From an uncultured Eubacteriales bacterium (lineage in GTDB: Bacteria; Bacillota; Clostridia; TANB77; CAG-508): a DNA stretch of 12,515 bases. Position numbers and translations under genes: made by a program. The notes under the pieces are model-generated. The model was given only the letters and a program-made list of their open reading frames with translations. It searched no databases and was not told where the DNA came from. The stretch covers positions 1 through 12,515 of the forward strand of contig CABTXJ010000016.1 in the NCBI GenBank assembly GCA_902488785.1. The letters are read 5' to 3'. Below are positions 7,038 through 12,515 of the stretch, piece after piece; the first letter of the stretch is position 1, and each line of letters opens with the position of its first letter.

Positions 7038-7784
7038 ATGAAAAAGAAAAAAATAGAAAAAGAAATATCTGGTATTAAAATTGCCACAATAATAGTATTT
7101 TGGATATTAGTAATATTATTAATTTCATATATTTTAACATCAGAAAATTTTAATTTGAAAAATATTAATATAGAAGGAAATAAGCAAATTACAAATGAAG
7201 AAGTATTAAATAAAATAAATTTAAAAAAAGAAAAAAATATATTTTTGCAAAATATATTTAAGGCAAAATCAAATCTTAAAAAAATGCAAAATGTTGAAGA
7301 CGTAAGTGTTAGAATAGTAGGAATTGATACAATAAGAGTAAGAATAAAAGAAAGAAAAGAAAAGTTCCAGATGAGCACAGAAGATGGATATTATACTTTA
7401 GATACATCTGGATACATACTTAGAAAAACAAACCAAAAACAAAAAATAACAATGCTTTCAGGATTTAAAACAGATCCTAAAATAGAAAATAGGCTAAATA
7501 ATAGAGACTCACATGTACTTGAAAATATGAATAAGATATATGAAGTATCTGAAAAACTTCAAATAGATGCATTGATTACAGAAATATTATATGATGAAAG
7601 CAATTATATATTATCATTTGACAATGAAAAAAAGAAAGCAATTCTTAAAAGTGAATTAGATGATTTAACTACACAGATTACGTTAATAAAAGAAATACTT
7701 TTAAAAGAAAAAGGAAAAGAAGGCGAAATATATCAAGAAAAAAATGAAGAAAAAAATTGGATGATATTTAGAGAAAAAGTATAA
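7038..7784 (+). CDS. ftsQ: FtsQ/DivIB, divisome membrane protein
   Basis: FtsQ (DivIB in Gram-positives) is a bitopic membrane protein that joins FtsB/DivIC and FtsL to recruit and control the septal peptidoglycan synthesis complex. The 248 residues show a short basic cytoplasmic start, one transmembrane helix at about 13-33, and an extracellular POTRA domain at about 38-106 (FNLKNINIEGNKQITNEEVL, then VEDVSVRIVGIDTIRVRIKER). A beta domain follows, with DGYYTLDTSGYIL at 117-129. The last 30 residues are Lys/Glu-rich. Sequence conservation is low in this family, so the call rests on the TM-POTRA order and on the position before the DUF881 pair, sbp, ftsA and ftsZ. The ribosome binding site is a modest TAGGTG (7028-7033). 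The mur genes that often precede ftsQ are replaced here by scpB. Confidence 0.88.
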   Translation: MKKKKIEKEISGIKIATIIVFWILVILLISYILTSENFNLKNINIEGNKQITNEEVLNKINLKKEKNIFLQNIFKAKSNLKKMQNVEDVSVRIVGIDTIRVRIKERKEKFQMSTEDGYYTLDTSGYILRKTNQKQKITMLSGFKTDPKIENRLNNRDSHVLENMNKIYEVSEKLQIDALITEILYDESNYILSFDNEKKKAILKSELDDLTTQITLIKEILLKEKGKEGEIYQEKNEEKNWMIFREKV

Positions 7785-7812
7785 AAAGTATAAAATATAT
7801 TGATGATTAGAA

Positions 7813-8823
7813 ATGAAAGAGAAAATGAAAAAAAACAAAAACAAAAATAACAAAAAAAGAAATAGTAATAAAAAGAATATTAAAAATAATAATTCTAATA
7901 AAGCTAGCCTTTTTATTAAATTAAAAGATGGCATAAATAGTACTGCAAAAAAAGAATTAAGTAAGTTTGATAAAAATTTAAGCGATATATACAGTAATGG
8001 AAAAGGTGAAGCTTTTGAAAAACAAAAACTTAAGCTTTCTGAAGAAAATTTAAGTGTTGAAAATGCTAAAACAAGAAATTTAATAAGAGAAATAGAAAAA
8101 GAAAGCGATACGGAATATAAAAAAATATTTATTATAATATTTATATTTGCACTTACACTTTCAATTACGTTACAATTAAAAACAATAAGTGGAGTAGGAA
8201 ATAAAAGTAAAATAGCAGCATTAAATAGTGAAACAAGAAATACGCTTTTAATGCAAAGAGAAAAAAACGAAATGCTTTTAAAAGAAGTAGAATCAAAAGA
8301 AGAACAATTAAATAAACTTAGAGATAAAGCTTCTAAAAATAGTATTAAATTTGAAGAAAAGAAAAATATATTAAATGAGAATAAGAAAAAATTAGGGCAT
8401 ACAAAAATTTCTGGAAAAGGTATTATAATAAAATTAAGAGACGGAAATGATAGTAAAAATAATATAAAACAAGATATATCTCAACTTATAGTTCATGATA
8501 GTGATATAATTTCTATAGTAAATATATTAAGAAATGCAGGTGCTGAAGCTATATCTGTAAATGATCAAAGAATAGTTACTACAACTCCTATAAGTTGCAT
8601 AGGAACAGTAATTAAGATAAATGAAGAAAAAGTTGGATCACCATATATGATATCTGCAATTGGAAATCAAGAATATTTAGAATCAGCTCTTACTATGCCT
8701 GGAGGAATAATTGAATTATTGGAACAATATGGTATAGATATATCTGTTGAAAAAGGAAATAATATCGAGATACCTGCATACTTATCTTCAAGTAAAATGG
8801 AATATGCTAAGGTGGAAAAATAA
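7813..8823 (+). CDS. DUF881 membrane protein, first of a tandem pair (YlxW/YlxX-like)
   Basis: The function is unknown. DUF881 proteins lie next to ftsQ and sbp in many Gram-positive division clusters, including ylxW and ylxX of B. subtilis. In these 336 residues, 1-30 are almost only Lys and Asn, 31-102 are a hydrophilic segment without a recognised domain, and about 103-122 are a transmembrane helix. Residues 135-195 look like coiled coil, and 197-322 are the DUF881 domain: GKGIIIKLRDGN, ILRNAGAEAISVNDQRIV, SPYMISAIGN. The basic N-terminus implies a cytoplasmic start, with the DUF881 domain outside. The extension of about 100 residues before the membrane helix is longer than in the YlxW/YlxX-type proteins I know, which begin close to the helix. 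The ribosome binding site is weak, and a second in-frame ATG at 7825 is possible. Confidence 0.85.
   Translation: MKEKMKKNKNKNNKKRNSNKKNIKNNNSNKASLFIKLKDGINSTAKKELSKFDKNLSDIYSNGKGEAFEKQKLKLSEENLSVENAKTRNLIREIEKESDTEYKKIFIIIFIFALTLSITLQLKTISGVGNKSKIAALNSETRNTLLMQREKNEMLLKEVESKEEQLNKLRDKASKNSIKFEEKKNILNENKKKLGHTKISGKGIIIKLRDGNDSKNNIKQDISQLIVHDSDIISIVNILRNAGAEAISVNDQRIVTTTPISCIGTVIKINEEKVGSPYMISAIGNQEYLESALTMPGGIIELLEQYGIDISVEKGNNIEIPAYLSSSKMEYAKVEK
8809..8815 (+). promoter_or_regulatory. Ribosome binding site that sets the start of the second DUF881 gene
   Basis: AAGGTGG lies in the last codons of the first DUF881 gene, nine bases before the ATG at 8825. The open frame continues upstream to an ATG at 8747, but that start has no ribosome binding site and would overlap the first gene by 77 bases, so 8825 is preferred. 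Confidence 0.75.
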
Positions 8824-8824
8824 T

Positions 8825-9946
8825 ATGAAGAAAAATAAAAATGGATATATTAAAAATGAAAAAAGTAAGATAAAAAAAGAAGTAGAAAATTATAGCTTTG
8901 AAAAACAAAATGATATGAAAGATAAGCAAAATATAAAAATAAAAAATAAAGATAAGATAAAAAATAATAGTTATTTAAATATTGAAGATTTAAAAAAAGA
9001 AAATGATAAACTATATGAAAATATGCTAAAAGAAAAAAAATCTAAAAAAATAGAATTAGAAAGAAAAATAGAAAACAAAAATAAAAGAAAAAAAGTAAAT
9101 TCAATAGATGAAGAAGAATTAAGAAGGATAGAAGAGCTAAATAAGATAAAAAAAGAATATTCAAATATTAGATTAAAATCAGTTGTTCCACTTGGTAAAA
9201 TAAATAAAAAATATGTACAAGGAAGTACAAAAGAATATATAAAAGAAGAAGAAAGTAAAAAGTTATATAGAAATGAATTATATGTTATAGCATTAATTAT
9301 ATTTTTAACTATTGCTTTGGTAGTTGGTATAATAATATGGCAAGCAAATACAGTAAGCAAAACTAATATAAAAGAAATAGAAACACTAAGAGATACAGAA
9401 CTTAAAGCAGAAATAAATAATACAAGAATGAAAAATAAGGAACTTGAAACTAAGATAAATGAATTAAATTCTAATATAAAAGAATATGAAAATAATAATA
9501 ACGTTAATTCTGAAAAATTAATAGATGAAGAATTAAAAAATACAGAAATAATGTTAGGATACACAGACTTAGTTGGTGAAGGAATTATAATAACTTTAGA
9601 AGACAATAATAGAAGAAAAATTGACGCAAATGATATACTATATTTAATAAATCAATTGTGGGTTGCAGGTGCTGAAGCAATATCTGTAAATGGAAAGAGA
9701 ATAGTATCAACTTCAGAAGTAACATTAGTAAATTTTGAAAAAATATATGTAAATACAGAAAGATTAGATGGACCTTATGTAGTAAAAGCAATAGGAAACA
9801 AGCAAGAATTAGAAAGAGTACTTGCAAACAAAAATGGATATATAAGTGAAATGTTAGGAAATGGTAAAAATGTATCATATGAATTATATGATCATGTTAA
9901 AGTACCAAAATATAAAAATGAGATAAGGATAAAATATGGAGAATAA
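8825..9946 (+). CDS. DUF881 membrane protein, second of a tandem pair (YlxW/YlxX-like)
   Basis: This is a paralogue of the preceding gene, starting two bases after its stop and probably translationally coupled. In its 373 residues, 1-148 are a highly charged Lys/Glu/Asn-rich cytoplasmic region with likely coiled coil (about 55-112). Residues 152-173 form one strong transmembrane helix (VIALIIFLTIALVVGIIIW), 180-242 are coiled coil, and 250-363 are the DUF881 domain. The domain shows GEGIIITLEDNN, LWVAGAEAISVNGKRIV and GPYVVKAIGN, which line up with GKGIIIKLRDGN, LRNAGAEAISVNDQRIV and GSPYMISAIGN of the first copy. Family function is unknown; genomic context points to division or envelope work. 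The cytoplasmic N-terminal extension is unusually long. The end overlaps the next gene by 11 bases. Confidence 0.85.
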   Translation: MKKNKNGYIKNEKSKIKKEVENYSFEKQNDMKDKQNIKIKNKDKIKNNSYLNIEDLKKENDKLYENMLKEKKSKKIELERKIENKNKRKKVNSIDEEELRRIEELNKIKKEYSNIRLKSVVPLGKINKKYVQGSTKEYIKEEESKKLYRNELYVIALIIFLTIALVVGIIIWQANTVSKTNIKEIETLRDTELKAEINNTRMKNKELETKINELNSNIKEYENNNNVNSEKLIDEELKNTEIMLGYTDLVGEGIIITLEDNNRRKIDANDILYLINQLWVAGAEAISVNGKRIVSTSEVTLVNFEKIYVNTERLDGPYVVKAIGNKQELERVLANKNGYISEMLGNGKNVSYELYDHVKVPKYKNEIRIKYGE

Positions 9947-10262
9947 TATAGCGGCAGAAGAAAAAAATAAAAAAGATAACAAAGAAAATAATGAAAAAAT
10001 AAAAGAAAATAAATATCCCAAAACACATGAGCAATGTGGTTGTACAAAGGAAGACTTTGTAGGTTCATTAAAATATTTATCTAGAGAAGAACTTCAAAAT
10101 TTAAAAATGCAAGGATATGTAGAAGCAATTTGTGATGAATGTGGAACAGAATACAGAGTTGAAAATGAAGAACTGGATGAAGTAATAAAAAATATTATAG
10201 ATGAAGATTTAGAACCGGGAGAAGCGTGTAAAACATGTTTTTTGGATTGCGATATAAAATAA
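9936..10262 (+). CDS. Small Cys-rich protein resembling only the C-terminal zinc (redox-switch) domain of Hsp33
   Basis: The 108 residues hold a Lys/Asn/Glu-rich start (1-27) and then a segment that matches the Hsp33 (HslO) C-terminal domain in order and spacing. That segment has CGC at 34-36, EDFVGSLKYLSREEL (39-53), CDEC at 66-69, then TEYRVENEEL (71-80). Family knowledge: Hsp33 uses a CXC-X27-32-CXXC zinc site as its oxidation switch; here the gap between the pairs is 29 residues. The roughly 230-residue chaperone domain that normally precedes it is absent, because the upstream DNA codes for DUF881. Three further cysteines follow in ACKTCFLDC (Cys98, 101, 105). AAGGA (9925-9929) gives a proper start, and the 11-base overlap with the DUF881 gene implies translational coupling. 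Zinc binding is a safe inference. The role is unknown: a redox sensor, an adaptor, or simply a structural zinc protein. Confidence 0.75.
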   Translation: MENNIAAEEKNKKDNKENNEKIKENKYPKTHEQCGCTKEDFVGSLKYLSREELQNLKMQGYVEAICDECGTEYRVENEELDEVIKNIIDEDLEPGEACKTCFLDCDIK

Positions 10263-10339
10263 AAACTAAAATTAAAATTAAAGAAAGCAAAACAAAATTA
10301 AATTAAATTATAAAAAATAAGATTAAAAAGGAATAAAAA

Positions 10340-10768
10340 ATGTTTGTTGTATTAATAATATTAGCGATAGCACTTGGTATATTTGCAGGTAGTGCACTAC
10401 CTATAATACCATATACATACTCAATATATCTTTCAATAGGTATACTTGCAGCACTAGATTCAGTATTTGGAGCATTAGCTTCAATATTAAAAAAAAGATT
10501 TGACTTTAAAATTTTCATAACAGGATTATTTGGTAATGCAATATTTGCCATGTTTTTAACATTCTTAGGAATAAAATTAAATATAGATGTATATATAGGT
10601 ATAATAGTAGTATTTGTAACTAGAATGTTTAATAATTTAGCAATAATAAGAAGAGATTATATCGAAAGTTGGGCAAATAGGTATGAAAAAGCAAAAAAAA
10701 CTTATTTAACTGAAAAAACAGATATTGAATATTATAGAAGTAATCAACCAAATTTTAAAGATGAATAA
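10340..10768 (+). CDS. sbp: Sbp, small basic membrane protein (DUF1290)
   Basis: Sbp is a conserved multi-pass membrane protein of unknown function found between the DUF881 genes and ftsA in Gram-positive bacteria. Family hallmarks are clear: PIIPYTYSIYLSIGILAALDSVFG (about 21-44), the second conserved block FKIFITGLFGNAIFAMFLTFLG (56-77), and VVFVTRMFNNLAIIRR (90-105). Four hydrophobic segments are visible at about 2-19, 28-48, 57-78 and 83-97. The 142 residues include a charged tail from about 106 that is longer than in the B. subtilis protein, as I recall its size of about 120. A ribosome binding site AAAAGGA (10326-10332) precedes the ATG. A spacer of 77 A-rich bases separates it from the preceding gene. 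It is probably the last gene of this transcription unit, given the hairpins downstream. Confidence 0.9.
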   Translation: MFVVLIILAIALGIFAGSALPIIPYTYSIYLSIGILAALDSVFGALASILKKRFDFKIFITGLFGNAIFAMFLTFLGIKLNIDVYIGIIVVFVTRMFNNLAIIRRDYIESWANRYEKAKKTYLTEKTDIEYYRSNQPNFKDE

Positions 10769-10787
10769 TAATAGAAAATATATAAAA

Positions 10788-10812
10788 ATAAATAGAAATA
10801 ATTTCTATTTAT
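10788..10812. repeat. Perfect 12-bp inverted repeat after sbp
   Basis: The arms 10788-10799 and 10801-10812 are perfect complements around one base, with one G-C pair and otherwise A-T. The hairpin is weak, and the nearest T-run (10826-10832) lies some 13 bases further on, so it is not a standard terminator. It could protect the 3' end of the sbp mRNA or serve as a symmetric binding site. It could also be chance in AT-rich DNA. Confidence 0.4.
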
Positions 10813-10907
10813 CATTGCAAAAACGTTTTTTTAAATATAATATTAAGATAGTATAAAAATTATTTTAATATTGTTTAACAAATGTTGAAAAAATAGAAAA
10901 TAAAATT

Positions 10908-10964
10908 AAAAAATACTTGTGCTTAGATATAACTTGATTTATATCAATAAGTGCAGTATTTTTT
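10908..10964 (+). terminator. Long terminator-like hairpin between sbp and ftsA
   Basis: An interrupted stem of about 20 pairs forms from three blocks: AAAATAC (10910-10916) with GTATTTT (10956-10962), GTGCTTA with TAAGTGC (two G-U pairs), and GATATA with TATATC around an eight-base loop. Small bulges separate the blocks. The descending arm runs into six T's (10959-10964). This fits an intrinsic terminator that ends the scpB-to-sbp transcript just before the ftsA promoter. The low GC content makes its strength uncertain. Confidence 0.6.
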
Positions 10965-10966
10965 AG

Positions 10967-10995
10967 TTGACAAAATAATTTTAATATAATATTCT
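10967..10995 (+). promoter_or_regulatory. Sigma-A-type promoter for ftsA-ftsZ
   Basis: A perfect TTGACA (10967-10972) is followed after 17 bases by TATTCT (10990-10995), a four-of-six match to TATAAT. The predicted start is near 11002, leaving a leader of about 36 nt before the ftsA TTG. It lies directly after the terminator-like hairpin, as expected for a new transcription unit. Confidence 0.7.
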
Positions 10996-11024
10996 AAATA
11001 CAGTAAAATATAACGAATAAATTT

Positions 11025-11030
11025 GGAGGA
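11025..11030 (+). promoter_or_regulatory. Ribosome binding site that sets the ftsA TTG start
   Basis: GGAGGA lies seven bases before the TTG at 11038. The upstream in-frame TTG at 11023 overlaps this site and cannot be served by it. No ATG occurs in frame near the conserved start of the protein, so TTG at 11038 is the best choice. Confidence 0.8.
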
Positions 11031-11037
11031 AAACGTC

Positions 11038-12273
11038 TTGGCTATAGGTGATATTATTGTAGGTATCGACGTAAGTTATTCCAAGGTAAGTTTAACTATA
11101 GGTAAAGTTGATAATTTTGAGCAAATACAAATAATTGCAACAAGTTACAAACCCTGTAGGCCATATGATGAAAATGGAGATTTTAATGAAGAAGAATTAG
11201 TACCGGCATTAATAGATGTACTAACAGAGGCAGAAAATGAGTCGGATTTAAAAATAGAATCAGCATATGTCACAATACCTGGTGAAATATCGAACGTAGT
11301 ACATACCCAAATTGAAAAGGTTACAAAAGATAAAAACGTAGGGATAACTATAGAAGATGTAGTAGGAGCTATTATAGAAGCAGGTACTATAACAGTATCA
11401 CCTACAGAAACAATAATAGATATAATACCAGATAAATTCTTGTTAGATAATGGGCTGATGTATTCGAACCCAATAGGGAAAAAAAGTAATAATCTTAAGT
11501 TACTTGCAGAAGTAGTAACAGCAAACACTGAATATATTAGAAAAATTCAAAGAGTATTTAAAAAGGCAGAATTAGAGATTGATGGGTTTGCACCAGTAGT
11601 ATTAGTAGATAGAACTTTTTATTTAGAACCAAACGAACTAAAAAAGAATATATTATTAATAAATACTAGAGAAAAAACAACTGAAATTGGTGTATTCTTT
11701 GAAAATAGTTTTATATATACAAATACAATAAATGCTGGTGGTTATAGCATTACAAATGATATTGCATATCTTTTAGATGTATCACTTGAAGAAGCAGAAA
11801 AACTTAAACATGATTATGGACTTGCGCTTAAATCATATATTGAAAATGATAATAATATATTATTATCCACTTCAAGATCAAATATGTTAAATCCAACAAG
11901 AACAGTAAAAAAGTCAGATGTTGTTGAAATAATAGAAGCAAGAACATCAGATACTTTTATGAAAATTAATAAAGAGATAAGAGATACAGGCTTAAAAGGA
12001 TATATCGATAAAGTAATATTGTCAGGTGATGAAATAGTAAATATTGACAAAAGTGATGTAGTTTGTAGAGTTGAAATGAATTTGGAGTCTAAGTTTGCAA
12101 GTAACAAACTTATAGGAACTATAGATCCTAAATTTCACGATAGCTATGCTTTAATAAAATATTTCGCATCTAAACCATATGCAAAAACAGTATCAAGTAG
12201 CATAGGTAAAAAAACAAAAGAAAGTTTAATTAAAATTATATTAGAGAAAGTAAAAGACTTTTTCTATTCTTAA
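11038..12273 (+). CDS. ftsA: FtsA-like cell division protein with degraded nucleotide-binding motifs
   Basis: FtsA is the actin-like protein that tethers FtsZ filaments to the membrane and recruits later divisome proteins. The 411 residues (TTG start) follow the FtsA order. Residues 1-40 are subdomain 1A (IIVGIDVSYSKVSLTIG), about 75-165 correspond to the FtsA-specific 1C domain, and NAGGYSITNDIAYLL (232-246) and LEEAEKLKHDYG (250-261) are strong FtsA signatures. The C-terminus KESLIKIILEKVKDFFYS is an amphipathic membrane helix. The actin ATPase motifs are eroded. Phosphate 1 reads DVSYSK where DIGTSK is usual. Phosphate 2 reads NTREKTTEIGVF where DIGGGTTDIAVF is usual. The adenosine motif reads LSGDEI where LTGGGA is usual. 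The place directly before ftsZ (18-base gap) and the shared promoter support the name. ATP binding is doubtful. Confidence 0.87.
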   Translation: MAIGDIIVGIDVSYSKVSLTIGKVDNFEQIQIIATSYKPCRPYDENGDFNEEELVPALIDVLTEAENESDLKIESAYVTIPGEISNVVHTQIEKVTKDKNVGITIEDVVGAIIEAGTITVSPTETIIDIIPDKFLLDNGLMYSNPIGKKSNNLKLLAEVVTANTEYIRKIQRVFKKAELEIDGFAPVVLVDRTFYLEPNELKKNILLINTREKTTEIGVFFENSFIYTNTINAGGYSITNDIAYLLDVSLEEAEKLKHDYGLALKSYIENDNNILLSTSRSNMLNPTRTVKKSDVVEIIEARTSDTFMKINKEIRDTGLKGYIDKVILSGDEIVNIDKSDVVCRVEMNLESKFASNKLIGTIDPKFHDSYALIKYFASKPYAKTVSSSIGKKTKESLIKIILEKVKDFFYS

Positions 12274-12291
12274 GTATTAGGGGAGGAAAAA

Positions 12292-12515
12292 ATGTATAAC
12301 GAAAATCCAAAAAAAGATTATAAAAATAATGAAGAAGAAATTGAAAGAGCAGTAATCAAAGTAATTGGTGTAGGAGGAGGAGGAAATAACTCTGTAAATA
12401 GAATGATAGAAGCTGGAGTTCAAGGCGTTGAATATATAGCAATTAATACAGATAAGCAAGTACTTCAAAAATCAAAAGCAGATAAGTTAGTTCAAATAGG
12501 TGAAGAATTAACAAG
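12292..12515 (+). CDS. ftsZ: FtsZ, N-terminal part (cut by the window end)
   Basis: FtsZ is the tubulin-like GTPase that polymerises into the division ring. Only the first 74 codons are in the window. A hydrophilic Lys/Asn/Glu-rich start (3-19) is followed by IKVIGVGGGGNNSVNRMIEAG (22-42), the conserved first strand and nucleotide-contacting GGGGN loop. GVEYIAINTDKQVL (45-58) is the next FtsZ signature. The frame is open to the edge. A strong ribosome binding site GGGGAGG (12280-12286) lies five bases before the ATG, stronger than the one for ftsA, consistent with FtsZ being needed in excess over FtsA. Confidence 0.96.
   Translation, partial: MYNENPKKDYKNNEEEIERAVIKVIGVGGGGNNSVNRMIEAGVQGVEYIAINTDKQVLQKSKADKLVQIGEELT

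Noticed and set aside
8747..8824. Longer N-terminus for the second DUF881 protein starting at 8747
   Set aside because: It would overlap the first DUF881 gene by 77 bases and has no ribosome binding site; AAGGTGG before the ATG at 8825 fits well.
9936..10262. Hsp33-like gene as a frameshifted remnant of a full hslO
   Set aside because: The upstream DNA in all frames belongs to an intact DUF881 gene, and the small gene has its own start signal and coupling overlap.
10985..10990. TATAAT as the -10 element partnered with TTGACA at 10967
   Set aside because: The spacer would be only 12 bases. TATTCT at 10990-10995 gives the standard 17.
11023..11037. TTG at 11023 as the ftsA start
   Set aside because: It overlaps the GGAGGA ribosome binding site, which is correctly spaced for the TTG at 11038.

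Overview
The window comes from a very AT-rich, Gram-positive-type bacterium, most likely a member of the Clostridia (Bacillota), read with the standard code. The reasons are the gene order ftsQ - two DUF881 genes - sbp - ftsA - ftsZ, which is the Bacillus/Clostridium version of the division cluster (divIB-ylxW-ylxX-sbp-ftsA-ftsZ in B. subtilis), the strong GGAGG-type ribosome binding sites, and a minD-minE-rodA run typical of Clostridia. I cannot name a species. The proteins are rich in Lys, Asn, Glu and Ile, as expected under strong AT pressure.

Layout. Positions 2-64 are the end of an unidentified upstream gene, followed by a 300-base gene-free stretch with a possible extended -10 promoter. 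A tight plus-strand operon follows: minD (365-1156), minE with a very long charged tail (1171-2517), rodA (2548-3669), dusB (3695-4717) and asnS (4725-6134). Next comes an AT-rich gap holding the only minus-strand gene, elongator tRNA-Met (6369-6445), with a near-consensus promoter and its own intrinsic terminator. A second plus-strand run follows: scpB (6516-7025), ftsQ/divIB (7038-7784), two tandem DUF881 membrane proteins (7813-8823 and 8825-9946), a small Cys-rich protein resembling only the C-terminal zinc domain of Hsp33 (9936-10262), and sbp (10340-10768). A terminator-like hairpin and a TTGACA promoter then separate ftsA (11038-12273, TTG start) and ftsZ (12292 to the window end, truncated by the window).

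How the genes fit together. Nearly everything serves cell division, wall growth or chromosome segregation. MinD/MinE place the division site, RodA polymerises peptidoglycan for elongation, ScpB works with SMC in chromosome organisation, FtsQ/DivIB is part of the divisome, and FtsA tethers FtsZ to the membrane. DUF881 and Sbp are conserved neighbours of unknown function. dusB, asnS and the tRNA are translation genes placed between the two division blocks.

Most unusual points: (1) a stand-alone Hsp33-type redox-switch zinc domain, with extra cysteines, translationally coupled inside the division operon; (2) MinE carrying a Lys/Glu-rich extension of about 340 residues; (3) an FtsA whose nucleotide-binding motifs are badly degraded while its membrane anchor and fold-specific segments are kept; (4) DUF881 proteins with long cytoplasmic N-terminal extensions. 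I see no CRISPR array, insertion sequence, phage gene or other mobile element. No clearly new multi-gene system is visible.
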